Shown: positions 1 to 8,067, counted from the stretch's first letter. The stretch is DNA of 8,860 nt from Clostridia bacterium (GCA_017549905.1 JAFYNC010000099.1:1-8860); one strand, 5' to 3'. Made by a program: numbers and translations. Notes: generated by a model from the letters alone, not told the origin.

Positions 1-3000
1 ACCACTCAGGCACACCAACAGCCCTCATTTCGTCCTCCATTTTACCCCAGTCTTCTTTAGAAACCTTACCCTTAGCAACAAGTCCTTTACGAACGGTCTC
101 GGTAATCTTGAAGGCAAGACCCTCCTCCATTCCCTGATGGATAAGATATACCATTATATTATCACGCGTACCTATAACCTCTGAAATGGTACAGGTGCCA
201 TCGTCAATAAGGTCTTTTGCATTGCCCAAATAAACATCCGTGCCGTGAGAAAGACCCGAAATCTGCAAAAGGTCAGAGAAATTCTTAGGCTTACAGTCCA
301 CAAGCATTCCTCTAACAAAGGATGTGCCAAACTCAGGAATACAGAATGTACCTGTTTGCGATTCTATTTCTTCGGGTGTGACACCCAACGCCTCGGTGGA
401 GGTGAACAAACTGTACACCTTGGGGTCGCTCATCGAAACATCGCTTACCTTAATGCCCGAATATTCCTCCAAATACTTATATGTAGTAGGAATAACGTGG
501 CCTAATTCGTCAAGCTTTAAAATTGTATCGTGAATAGAATGGAAATCGAAATGTGTGGTTACAACATCCGAATTAACATCATCTGCAGGATGTTGTACAG
601 GACAGAAATCGTAAATTGTTTTGTCGCGCGGCACTACAATCATACCCGCAGGGTGCTGACCAGTAGTCTGCTTAATCTGAGCCTTTTCAACAAGCTTTGC
701 CAAACGGTTAAGCTCGGCATTGCTAAGGGTTATACCCTTTTTCTCGGCATACGCCTTTGAAAATCCGAAAGCGGTTTTTTCTGCCACAGTAGAAATTGTA
801 CCCGCTTTGAATACGTTCTCGCTGCCGAACAACGTTTCTGTATATTTTTGCACCTGAGTTTGAAATTCGTTAGAAAAGTTAAGGTCAATATCAGGCACCT
901 TATCACCCTTAAAGCCCAAGAAGGTTTCAAAGGGTATATCGTGACCGTCGCGGTCAAGCGGAGTATTGCAGTGCGGACAGTTTTTCTCAGGCAAGTCAAA
1001 ACCTGAGCCTACGCTACCGTCATTAAAAAATTCACTGTGACAACACATAGGACAAACATAGTGAGGGGCTAATGGGTTAACCTCTGAAATGCCTGCCATT
1101 GTAGCAACAAAGGAAGAGCCAACCGAACCACGCGAGCCAACGAGATAACCGTTTTCCTCACTATAAGCCACTAACTTCTGAGCGGAAATATACATTATCG
1201 AGAAACCGTTGTTTATAATAGCGTTAAGCTCTTTTTCAAGTCTTTTCTCAACTATTTCAGGTACATTTTCGCCGTATTTCTTGTGAGCATTATCCCAACA
1301 AATTTTTCTTAGCAACTCATCAGAGCCCTCAATCACAGGCGGATAATTGCCGTCCGGCACCGGAATAACATCGCCGTCCACCATATCGGCTATCATATTA
1401 GGATTATCTATTACAAATTCCTTTGCCCTGTCACCAAAATAGCTGAAATCCTCAAGCATTTCGGTTGTGGTTTTAAGATAAAGCGGTGCTTGATTGTCAA
1501 AATCGGTAAAGCCTTGACCCGCCATTAAAATTTTGCGGATAATATCATCATTCTTTTTAAGGAAATGAACGTCACCTGTAGCAACTACAGGCTTGCCCAA
1601 CTTATCAGCTATTTCCACAATCTTGCGGTTGAAATTCTTAATAACCTCATCGCTTGTAACGTGTCTAAAGCGATTGGGAATAACCACGCCTGTTTTTTCG
1701 TTCTTTTTATCGGGAAGCATAGATTCCCTTACCATAAACCCGTTATTGCCGAGAGGCTGAATTTCAAGATAATCGTAATATTCCGCTATCTGCAAAAGTT
1801 CTTCATCAGATTTACCATCAATAACAGCTGAATATAGTTCGCCCTGTTCACAAGCAGAGCCGATTATAAGTCCTTCGCGCAAGGAATTAAGTTTACTTTT
1901 AAGTGTTAGCGGTCTGCCTTTAAAATCCTTTAAATGCGCTTCTGACACCAATTTATAAAGATTTTTAAGTCCCACAAGGTTTTTAACAAGTATAATCTGG
2001 TGATATCTCTTTATCTGCTTTGCATTAAGAGAGCTAATATCCTCAGAAATGTCATCAACGAAATATGCCTCAACGCCGTATATAACCTTGAAATCTCCGC
2101 CACCTTTGCGAATTTTCTTAACAGCGCCTGCCGCCGCGGGATATGCTTGTACTACGCCGTGATCGGTGATGGCTATTGCCTTATGTCCCCACTTAAACGC
2201 TTGATTAATTATATCTCCCGCCGAAGATACCGCATCCTTTGCCGACATATTGGTATGGCAATGAAGCTCAACACGCTTTTGACCTTCATATTCATCTGTT
2301 TCGGTATATTTTTGCAAAAGCGCTATTGCCTTTGGCTTTACTATAAACTCTTTTTTGTAATTATCAAATTCATAACTACCGTTTACAAGTATAAATTCAC
2401 CCGATTTAATAGGCGCTAATTCGCCCATTCTTTTGGGGTCTATAAACATTGAGGCAGTTAGTGAATTGGTATGGTCACTGAAAGAAAAGGTGAAAATATT
2501 TGTTTCACCACGTCTTGTATTTATTGTTCGAGTTTCGGTTTCAAAAACCTCACCCCAACAACAAATTTCCAAATCGTCACCCGTAACCTCAATCATAGGC
2601 TTTGTATTTGTGTTTATATTTCTTCCGTAAAAAAGCTTTGGATTATCAAGATAAACCATATTATTTTGTGGTTTTTCTGTTCTCTTTTCAAAACTTATTT
2701 CAGTTTTGTGCTCTTTTTTAGGGTTGGAAACAGGTTTTTCAGGAACAGTTATTGGCGGCAATTCTATTATATTTTCAAGTTGTCCGCAAAACTGAACCGT
2801 TACATCTTTGCTGAAATGTGTGCTGACAGCTTTAATAAACTGCCTGTCCACATTAAGTTCACACAAAGTGTCATATCCACCGTGTTTTAAGGTGATAACC
2901 ACTGTATTTTCATTTATTTCATACTCCGCCTCAGCAAAATACCCGTTAATAGCGGCATTTTTAAGGCGCAACTCTGTTACAATATCTTCACACGCTTTTG

Positions 3001-3247
3001 TGCTAAAGGCTTGTGAAGAAAAATTGTATGTAACATCACAGCTTGTAAGCTGCAAACTGTCTTTAAGACTATTTAAAATATTAATCTGTACTTCTCTTTT
3101 GATATAGCTCTCAGAGGCAATAGTAATATTTAATTCTCTATCTTCTAAATTAAGATTACATTCTTCTAAAACACTGTTTGAAAGTAAATTTACTATTTCC
3201 TCAGAAAAGCAATTTCCAAATATTTCTGCAACAGGCGGTTTCGCCAT
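1..3247 (-). CDS. polC: PolC-type DNA polymerase III alpha subunit, exonuclease domain absent, 3' end outside the window
   Basis: This is the replicative DNA polymerase of low-GC Firmicutes. The frame is open from the ATG at 3247 to the left edge (1082 residues), and by comparison with Bacillus PolC about 215-260 C-terminal residues are missing. Visible domains are an N-terminal region (1-210), an OB fold (about 215-315), a PHP domain (about 323-600) and the polymerase core. PHP ligands are H329, H331, D338, H363, E393, H416, C466, D559 and H561. A four-cysteine zinc site (C732, C735, C757, C760) precedes the catalytic aspartates D786 and D788 (PDIDLNFS) and D913 (LKLDELGH). In Bacillus PolC a DEDDh exonuclease of roughly 170-190 residues lies between the equivalents of E393 and H416; here only 22 residues separate them, so the proofreading domain is absent. 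A GGAG site (3257-3260) lies 9 nt before the ATG, and the gene starts 15 nt after ispG. The family call is certain; a separate proofreading subunit elsewhere in the genome is possible. Confidence 0.96.
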   Translation of the reverse strand, partial: MAKPPVAEIFGNCFSEEIVNLLSNSVLEECNLNLEDRELNITIASESYIKREVQINILNSLKDSLQLTSCDVTYNFSSQAFSTKACEDIVTELRLKNAAINGYFAEAEYEINENTVVITLKHGGYDTLCELNVDRQFIKAVSTHFSKDVTVQFCGQLENIIELPPITVPEKPVSNPKKEHKTEISFEKRTEKPQNNMVYLDNPKLFYGRNINTNTKPMIEVTGDDLEICCWGEVFETETRTINTRRGETNIFTFSFSDHTNSLTASMFIDPKRMGELAPIKSGEFILVNGSYEFDNYKKEFIVKPKAIALLQKYTETDEYEGQKRVELHCHTNMSAKDAVSSAGDIINQAFKWGHKAIAITDHGVVQAYPAAAGAVKKIRKGGGDFKVIYGVEAYFVDDISEDISSLNAKQIKRYHQIILVKNLVGLKNLYKLVSEAHLKDFKGRPLTLKSKLNSLREGLIIGSACEQGELYSAVIDGKSDEELLQIAEYYDYLEIQPLGNNGFMVRESMLPDKKNEKTGVVIPNRFRHVTSDEVIKNFNRKIVEIADKLGKPVVATGDVHFLKKNDDIIRKILMAGQGFTDFDNQAPLYLKTTTEMLEDFSYFGDRAKEFVIDNPNMIADMVDGDVIPVPDGNYPPVIEGSDELLRKICWDNAHKKYGENVPEIVEKRLEKELNAIINNGFSIMYISAQKLVAYSEENGYLVGSRGSVGSSFVATMAGISEVNPLAPHYVCPMCCHSEFFNDGSVGSGFDLPEKNCPHCNTPLDRDGHDIPFETFLGFKGDKVPDIDLNFSNEFQTQVQKYTETLFGSENVFKAGTISTVAEKTAFGFSKAYAEKKGITLSNAELNRLAKLVEKAQIKQTTGQHPAGMIVVPRDKTIYDFCPVQHPADDVNSDVVTTHFDFHSIHDTILKLDELGHVIPTTYKYLEEYSGIKVSDVSMSDPKVYSLFTSTEALGVTPEEIESQTGTFCIPEFGTSFVRGMLVDCKPKNFSDLLQISGLSHGTDVYLGNAKDLIDDGTCTISEVIGTRDNIMVYLIHQGMEEGLAFKITETVRKGLVAKGKVSKEDWGKMEDEMRAVGVPEW

Positions 3248-3262
3248 CTTTTACAACTCCGT

Positions 3263-4318
3263 TTACATTTTTTCAATTTCTTCTAATAATGCGCCTAACA
3301 ATTTTTCCTCGGGCAATTTTTTTATTATTTCACCCTTTTTAAAAAGTACACCGCAATTTTTTCCGCCTGCAATTCCAATGTCTGCGGCAGAGGCTTCACC
3401 TGGGCCGTTTACAACACAACCCATAATCGCAACCGTTATATCCTTATTAATGTTTTTAAGTTCTTCTTCGGCTTTTTTCGCAATACCAATAAGGTCAATT
3501 TCTGTTCTGCCACAGGTTGGGCAAGAAACAATTTTTACACCGCCCTGTCTTAAGTCTATTGCGCGAAGTAGCTTAATTCCCGCTTCAACCTCTTTTACAG
3601 GGTCATCTGTAAGCGAAATACGAATGGTGCTTCCGATTCCTCTAAGTAGAAGTCCGCCGATTCCTGCGGCAGACTTAATAACACCCATATTTTCGGTGCC
3701 CGCCTCTGTGACGCCTAAATGCAATGGGTATCTGCATTTTTCTGCCGCCAATTCATAAGCCTTATACATAGTACCTGTATTAGACGACTTAAGTGACAGC
3801 ACTATATCTGTAAAATCAAACTTTTCAAGCAAGGATATGTGATAAAGTCCGCTTTCAACCATAGCCTCAGGTGTAACACTGCCATAACGGGCAAGTATTT
3901 CCTTTTCGAGCGAGCCTGAGTTTACACCTATTCTTATTGGAATACCTGCTTTTCTGCATGTGTCGGCTACCGCTTTTACCCTATCGTCCGAGCCGATATT
4001 ACCCGGATTTATTCGCACCTTATCAACACCTGCTAAAACACTGTCGATAGCCAAGCGATAGTCAAAATGTATATCAGCTACAAGCGGTATTTTTATATTT
4101 TTCTTTAAAGCCTCAACTGTTTTTAACGCCTCTTTATCAGGCACAGTAACACGAACAATATCGCAACCTGCCGCCTCTAATTTAAGCGCCTGCTCTACAT
4201 TCCTCTCTATATCGTGAACAGGAACGCAAAGCATTGACTGCACGCTGACAGGCGCGCCGCCGCCGATATAAAGACTGCCCGCTTTTACCTTTACAGTTTT
4301 GTCGTTAGTAAACAGCAT
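3263..4318 (-). CDS. ispG: 4-hydroxy-3-methylbut-2-enyl diphosphate synthase (flavodoxin/ferredoxin), IspG/GcpE
   Basis: IspG is a cytosolic iron-sulfur enzyme that reductively opens MEcPP to HMBPP, the penultimate step of the MEP isoprenoid pathway. The 351-residue protein has the short bacterial form: an N-terminal TIM barrel (about 1-255) and a C-terminal iron-sulfur domain. The barrel shows RINPGNIG (102-109), GVNSGSLE (131-138) and LGVTEAG (201-207). The [4Fe-4S] cluster ligands are expected at C266 and C269 (SCPTCGR) and C301 (GCVVNGPGE), with the conserved glutamate at E308. The segment after VQSM reads LCVPVHD, where many homologues have a TNT-like motif. The ATG at 4318 lies 9 nt after a GGGAG site (4328-4332). 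The gene begins 15 nt after rseP ends and is followed 15 nt later by polC. It shares the operon with dxr, an earlier step of the same pathway. Confidence 0.97.
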   Translation of the reverse strand: MLFTNDKTVKVKAGSLYIGGGAPVSVQSMLCVPVHDIERNVEQALKLEAAGCDIVRVTVPDKEALKTVEALKKNIKIPLVADIHFDYRLAIDSVLAGVDKVRINPGNIGSDDRVKAVADTCRKAGIPIRIGVNSGSLEKEILARYGSVTPEAMVESGLYHISLLEKFDFTDIVLSLKSSNTGTMYKAYELAAEKCRYPLHLGVTEAGTENMGVIKSAAGIGGLLLRGIGSTIRISLTDDPVKEVEAGIKLLRAIDLRQGGVKIVSCPTCGRTEIDLIGIAKKAEEELKNINKDITVAIMGCVVNGPGEASAADIGIAGGKNCGVLFKKGEIIKKLPEEKLLGALLEEIEKM

Positions 4319-4333
4319 AAACGCTTTCTCCCT

Positions 4334-5389
4334 TTAAAAAATAAGTGTAAATATATCCTTTGCCGCTATAAGCAACATTACTCCTATAAGAATCGCAAAA
4401 CCTACCGCATGAACCAAAGATTCCCATTTTTGCGGCACGGGTTTTCGCATTATCATTTCAATTAAAATAAATAACAGTCTTCCACCGTCAAGCGCAGGTA
4501 TGGGCAAAAGATTAAATAATCCCAAATTTATAGTAATAAGCGCCATAAGTGGTAATAAATTTCTTAAATTTTGCCTAGCTGCATCAGCAATAGCAACTGT
4601 AACACCTACAGGACCTGAAACTGCGCTAAGCCCGTATTTACCACCAATTAAATCAATAAGGCTTCGCCATATAACCGCGCAGTATGAAACCGCAGTTTTA
4701 AAGGTCTGCTCAATAAATGTGCTTGCCGTTCTCTTTATTCCGTAAACCTTGAAATCGAGTGTTAAATAACTAATTCCGCTCTCTTCCTCAGTTTTAAAAG
4801 TAACATCTTTAAGTTCTTTTTCTTTGCCGTCGCGCAAAACAGTTATATCAATTTTGCCGTCAGGTATATTGGTGAAAGCGTAGCCTAAATCGTAAAATGT
4901 ATAGATTCTTCTTCCCTCAACCTTTAAAATTTCATCGTCAACCATAAGACCTGTGCTTTGGCTTATAGCATTTTCTTCAAAGGTTGCCACAGTAGTAGAT
5001 GTGAAAACCTTTGTTGGCGCTAAAATTACCGCAACAATAATAAGTCCTAATATAAGGTTAAAGGTAGCACCCATTACAACTATAATAAATCTGCGCCAAG
5101 GTTTTTTGTTGCAAAAAGCGCGCTCATCTGTGCTGTTTTGGTCCTCACCCTCCATAGCGCAGTAACCGCCAAAGGGAATAAGGTTAAAAGCATAGTTTGT
5201 TTCCTTACCTTTAACGGAAAAAAGTTTTGGACCAAAGCCTACGGCAAACTCATTAACTCGCACACCCATTAACTTTGCGGCTATGAAATGCCCGAATTCA
5301 TGAATTATTATGAGTATTAAAAACAAAAGTATTGCCACTAAATAAGGCCATACATTATTCCAAAGATTTAAAATTGAAATCACTTCCAA
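4334..5389 (-). CDS. rseP: RIP metalloprotease RseP/RasP, site-2 protease (M50B)
   Basis: This is a zinc protease embedded in the cytoplasmic membrane that cuts transmembrane segments of substrates such as anti-sigma factors and signal-peptide remnants. The first hydrophobic segment (about 15-29) runs into the zinc motif HEFGH (H30, E31, H34). A second segment covers about 102-124, one PDZ domain covers about 130-205, and the C-terminal segments contain the third metal ligand D301 in NLLPIPALDGGRL; a final hydrophobic helix spans 326-343. The length of 351 residues suits the single-PDZ Gram-positive form. The start is uncertain: no in-frame ATG lies upstream of the HExxH motif. The first candidate is TTG at 5389, 4 nt after the dxr stop, and GTG at 5383 is an alternative. 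No strong Shine-Dalgarno sequence precedes either, so translation may be coupled to dxr. The natural substrate cannot be inferred from the window. Confidence 0.94.
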   Translation of the reverse strand: MEVISILNLWNNVWPYLVAILLFLILIIIHEFGHFIAAKLMGVRVNEFAVGFGPKLFSVKGKETNYAFNLIPFGGYCAMEGEDQNSTDERAFCNKKPWRRFIIVVMGATFNLILGLIIVAVILAPTKVFTSTTVATFEENAISQSTGLMVDDEILKVEGRRIYTFYDLGYAFTNIPDGKIDITVLRDGKEKELKDVTFKTEEESGISYLTLDFKVYGIKRTASTFIEQTFKTAVSYCAVIWRSLIDLIGGKYGLSAVSGPVGVTVAIADAARQNLRNLLPLMALITINLGLFNLLPIPALDGGRLLFILIEMIMRKPVPQKWESLVHAVGFAILIGVMLLIAAKDIFTLIF

Positions 5390-5393
5390 AAAA

Positions 5394-6530
5394 TTAATTA
5401 CCTATCACACACTCTCGTGCTAATCTATCAGCCTCAAATATATCTTCTAATGTGAATTCCTTTTTATTGTTTACTTGACAAAGAGCTTTTTCCACACATT
5501 CTGCAATTTGAAGGAATTTAATTTTACCCTCTAAGAAAAGTCTTACCGCTTCTTCGTTAGCACCGTTTACCGCAGTTGGAGCAAGACCGCCCTCATTTAT
5601 TGCTTTAACACAAAGCGGCAAGCATCTGAAGGTATCGGTATCCGGTTTTTCAAAGGTTAGTGTGCCCACCTTAAACAAATCTAATTTCTCAAAAGCAAAT
5701 TCACTGCGTTCCGGATAGGTTAGCGCATACTGAATAGGGAGTTTCATATCAGGAGTGCCAAGTTGTGCTATTACTGCACCGTCTGACAATTCAACACCCG
5801 AATGAATAATGCTTTGTCTATGAACTAAAACCTCAATTTGAGATGCAGGAAGTCCAAAAAGATGCACCGCTTCAATAACCTCGAGTCCTTTGTTCATAAG
5901 GGTTGCCGAGTCTATTGTTATTTTGGCGCCCATTGACCAATTAGGGTGGTTAAGCGCCTCGGCTACTGTTACGTTTTCTAAATCTTTACGTGTTTTATTA
6001 AAGAAAGGTCCGCCCGAGGCTGTAAGCAAAATCTTTTTAAGCGAGCCCTCTGGTGCGCCCTGTAACGACTGAAAAATCGCCGAATGCTCACTATCTACAG
6101 GCAAAATTTTTACGCCCTTTTCTTTTGCAGCCCTATTTACAAGCTCGCCGCCCGTAACCAAGGTTTCCTTATTTGCAAGAGCTATAGTTTTGCCCGCCTC
6201 AATAGCCTTAAGCGTCGGTCTTAATCCCGCAATTCCAACAATAGCGTTAAGAACTATTTCGCCCTTTCCTTGCGCGATTTCACACACACCATCTACACCC
6301 GATAAAACCTTTATATCGGTATCGCTAAGCTTAATTTTTAATTCCTTAGCCTTTTGTTCGTCAAAGACCGCAACCGCTAAGGGAGCAAATTCTCTTGCCT
6401 GTTTTTCGAGCAAATCAATATTACTACCTGCAGCAAGAGCGGTTACTTTATAACCGTCACGACGGCAGATTTCCAAAGCTTGTGTGCCTATAGAGCCTGT
6501 TGAACCTAAAATAATTAAACTTTTCATCAT
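5394..6530 (-). CDS. dxr: 1-deoxy-D-xylulose-5-phosphate reductoisomerase (Dxr/IspC)
   Basis: Dxr converts DXP to MEP with NADPH and a divalent metal; it is the first committed step of the MEP pathway and the fosmidomycin target. The 378-residue protein opens with the nucleotide-binding loop GSTGSIG (9-15). ANKETLV (118-124) follows, then the metal ligands D146 and E148 in LPVDSEHSAIFQ, the flexible-loop motif HPNWSMG (195-201), and NKGLE (213-217), whose E217 is the third metal ligand by comparison with the E. coli enzyme. All of these are intact. Two ATG codons stand in tandem at 6530 and 6527. The first is chosen because an AGGA site (6542-6545) lies 11 nt before it; it overlaps the cdsA stop by 4 nt (ATGATGA), which suggests translational coupling. 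The product ultimately feeds IspG, encoded two genes downstream. Confidence 0.97.
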   Translation of the reverse strand: MMKSLIILGSTGSIGTQALEICRRDGYKVTALAAGSNIDLLEKQAREFAPLAVAVFDEQKAKELKIKLSDTDIKVLSGVDGVCEIAQGKGEIVLNAIVGIAGLRPTLKAIEAGKTIALANKETLVTGGELVNRAAKEKGVKILPVDSEHSAIFQSLQGAPEGSLKKILLTASGGPFFNKTRKDLENVTVAEALNHPNWSMGAKITIDSATLMNKGLEVIEAVHLFGLPASQIEVLVHRQSIIHSGVELSDGAVIAQLGTPDMKLPIQYALTYPERSEFAFEKLDLFKVGTLTFEKPDTDTFRCLPLCVKAINEGGLAPTAVNGANEEAVRLFLEGKIKFLQIAECVEKALCQVNNKKEFTLEDIFEADRLARECVIGN

Positions 6531-7327
6531 ATTAAATTAAATCCTATACTTATAAACATTAACGGAGCTATCATTATTATACTGTCAAGTCGGTCCATAA
6601 TACCGCCATGACCGGGGATTAAGTTGCCATAGTCCTTTAAATCAACTGAGCGCTTGATAGCAGACGCAAAAAGGTCGCCTATCATACCCAAAATACAGAA
6701 AGGTATAGTCATTAACAATAATATAACTGAAAATTTGCCGAATATGAGCGAAATTATAACAGAAAAAACAATGCTTGAAACTATACCGCCAATAGCGCCT
6801 TCAACCGTTTTCTTAGGGCTGATATTAGGACAAAGTTTATGCTTTCCGCAAGTGACACCCACAAAATATGCGCCCATATCGCAAACCGAAGAAAAATTAA
6901 GCAGTAACAATAAATAATATATTCCGTTTCCTGCTATTATTATTCTGTTAAGGCAGAAAAACGCAATAGAAAATGCTATCGGCAAACCGTAAACTGCACA
7001 AATTTTTGATAAATCAAAGTCTTTATGATTTTTAAGAATCATAACAACTGCATAAATACAGTAAAGCACACAAACAGTAAATAATCCTGAAATCCACTGT
7101 ATACCGAATTCGCCTGTAAACACACATAATACCGCAAAAACCGCTGCGCCTATGACTGTTGCCTTATCCTTTATTCCAACCGCATTATGCAAAAGTTCAT
7201 AAACCGCACCTGCAGCCAACAAACCAACCGCAAGTGTTATAAAAACACTGCTAATTAAAAATCCCAAAACTAACACAGCCGCCACTATTGCGCCCATTAT
7301 AATTCCTGAAATAATGCGAGTTTTCAT
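6527..7327 (-). CDS. cdsA: phosphatidate cytidylyltransferase (CDP-diacylglycerol synthase)
   Basis: CdsA is an integral membrane enzyme that makes CDP-diacylglycerol from phosphatidic acid and CTP, the branch-point precursor for phosphatidylglycerol, cardiolipin and related lipids. The protein is almost entirely hydrophobic, with about seven or eight predicted membrane segments. It carries the PKKTVEGAIGG motif (about 171-181) and the family signature near the C-terminus (about 227-249), containing LKDYGNLIPGHGG and MDRLDS with the metal-binding aspartates. The frame extends two codons further to a TTG at 7333. The ATG at 7327 (266 residues) is preferred because the strong GGAGGAG site (7335-7341) is 7 nt from it but only 1 nt from the TTG. 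It begins 2 nt after the uppS stop and overlaps the dxr start by 4 nt. Confidence 0.95.
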   Translation of the reverse strand: MKTRIISGIIMGAIVAAVLVLGFLISSVFITLAVGLLAAGAVYELLHNAVGIKDKATVIGAAVFAVLCVFTGEFGIQWISGLFTVCVLYCIYAVVMILKNHKDFDLSKICAVYGLPIAFSIAFFCLNRIIIAGNGIYYLLLLLNFSSVCDMGAYFVGVTCGKHKLCPNISPKKTVEGAIGGIVSSIVFSVIISLIFGKFSVILLLMTIPFCILGMIGDLFASAIKRSVDLKDYGNLIPGHGGIMDRLDSIIMIAPLMFISIGFNLI

Positions 7328-7329
7328 TT

Positions 7330-8043
7330 TCAAACTCCTCCAAACCTTCTGTTTCGGTGGTTAAAATCATCAATAGCCTTTTCAAGATGCTTTGGTTTGA
7401 AATCAGGCCATAAAACATCTGAAAACCAATATTCTGCATAAGCTGACTGCCAAATAAGGTAATTAGATAATCTGTATTCGCCGCTCGGTCTGATAATAAA
7501 ATCAGGGTCAGGCATATTAGCAGTGAAAAGATTATCTGATATGGTCTGCTCGGTAATATCCTCTGCTGAAATTCCGCTTTTAACTATTTGCTTTACCGCG
7601 TTTGTGATTTCATCTCTGCCGCCGTAATTAATTGCAATATTTAAATTCAAGCCGGTTGCATCCTTAGAGCCGTCCTCATCTTTTTTGATAAGTTCCTTTA
7701 TATCGTCAGCCAATGGCTCTAAATTACCTATAAATTTAACCCTTATATTATCGCTCTTGAAATTTTCTGCATCTTTAAGATAATCTCTGAGCAGATTCAT
7801 AATGCTTTCCACCTCATCCTTGGGCCTTTTCCAGTTTTCAGTTGAAAAAGCATAAACGGTTAAATATTCAAGTCCTATTTTGTTGCAATAACGAGCTATA
7901 TTTTTAAAAGTTTTAGCGCCCGCAACGTGACCTGCACTGCGAGGCATTGAACGTTTTTTTGCCCATCTGCCGTTACCGTCCATAATAATTGCGATATGAC
8001 GCGGCAATTTACGTGCTACCGTTTCCTTTTTAAAAAGTGACAT
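7330..8043 (-). CDS. uppS: isoprenyl (undecaprenyl diphosphate) synthase, cis-prenyltransferase
   Basis: UppS condenses isopentenyl diphosphate units onto farnesyl diphosphate to give undecaprenyl diphosphate, the carrier lipid for peptidoglycan and other surface polymers; it acts at the inner face of the membrane. The 237-residue protein shows the family's conserved regions in order: IAIIMDGNGRWAKKR (17-31, catalytic D22), the GHVAGAKT helix (38-45), YAFSTENWKRP (64-74), and a C-terminal block with IIRPSGEYRLSNYLIWQ (183-199) and AEYWFSDVLWPDF (203-215). This block includes R185, R191, S193 and E204, which bind isopentenyl diphosphate and metal in homologues. The ATG at 8043 has an AGGCGG site (8051-8056) 7 nt upstream. 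The gene follows the frr-uppS hairpin, and its 3' end contains the cdsA ribosome binding site. Chain length cannot be read directly, so a shorter-chain product is possible, but the context favours C55. Confidence 0.96.
   Translation of the reverse strand: MSLFKKETVARKLPRHIAIIMDGNGRWAKKRSMPRSAGHVAGAKTFKNIARYCNKIGLEYLTVYAFSTENWKRPKDEVESIMNLLRDYLKDAENFKSDNIRVKFIGNLEPLADDIKELIKKDEDGSKDATGLNLNIAINYGGRDEITNAVKQIVKSGISAEDITEQTISDNLFTANMPDPDFIIRPSGEYRLSNYLIWQSAYAEYWFSDVLWPDFKPKHLEKAIDDFNHRNRRFGGV
7335..7341 (-). promoter_or_regulatory. cdsA ribosome binding site inside the end of uppS
   Basis: GGAGGAG on the minus strand lies within the last codons of uppS. It is 7 nt before the ATG at 7327 and only 1 nt from the upstream in-frame TTG at 7333, so it decides the cdsA start in favour of the ATG. 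Confidence 0.75.
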
Positions 8044-8067
8044 TTTAACACCGCCTAAATGGAAATA

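Noticed and set aside
730..999. Minus-strand open frame of 89 codons
   Set aside because: It is in a different frame from PolC and overlaps the zinc-site and catalytic-aspartate region, which matches PolC strongly. It is a shadow frame.
2000..2419. Plus-strand open frame of 139 codons, and similar plus-strand frames between 245 and 3107
   Set aside because: They lie antisense to the continuous PolC reading frame, their translations have no recognisable domain, and no convincing ribosome binding site was seen. They are shadows of polC.
1..3247. Possibility that the short PolC reflects a pseudogene or frameshift
   Set aside because: The frame is open without stops over 1082 codons, the family motifs occur in the right order on both sides of the missing domain, and the junction is clean, so the domain is absent rather than disrupted.
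7251..7439. Minus-strand open frame of 62 codons at the uppS-cdsA junction
   Set aside because: It spans the end of uppS and the start of cdsA in another frame and has no recognisable features. It is a shadow.
7474..7491. IRPSGE in UppS instead of the IRTSGE or IRTGGE found in some well-studied enzymes
   Set aside because: The arginine and following glycine-glutamate are kept, and proline at this place is a common variant in Firmicutes as far as I recall, so it is not notable.
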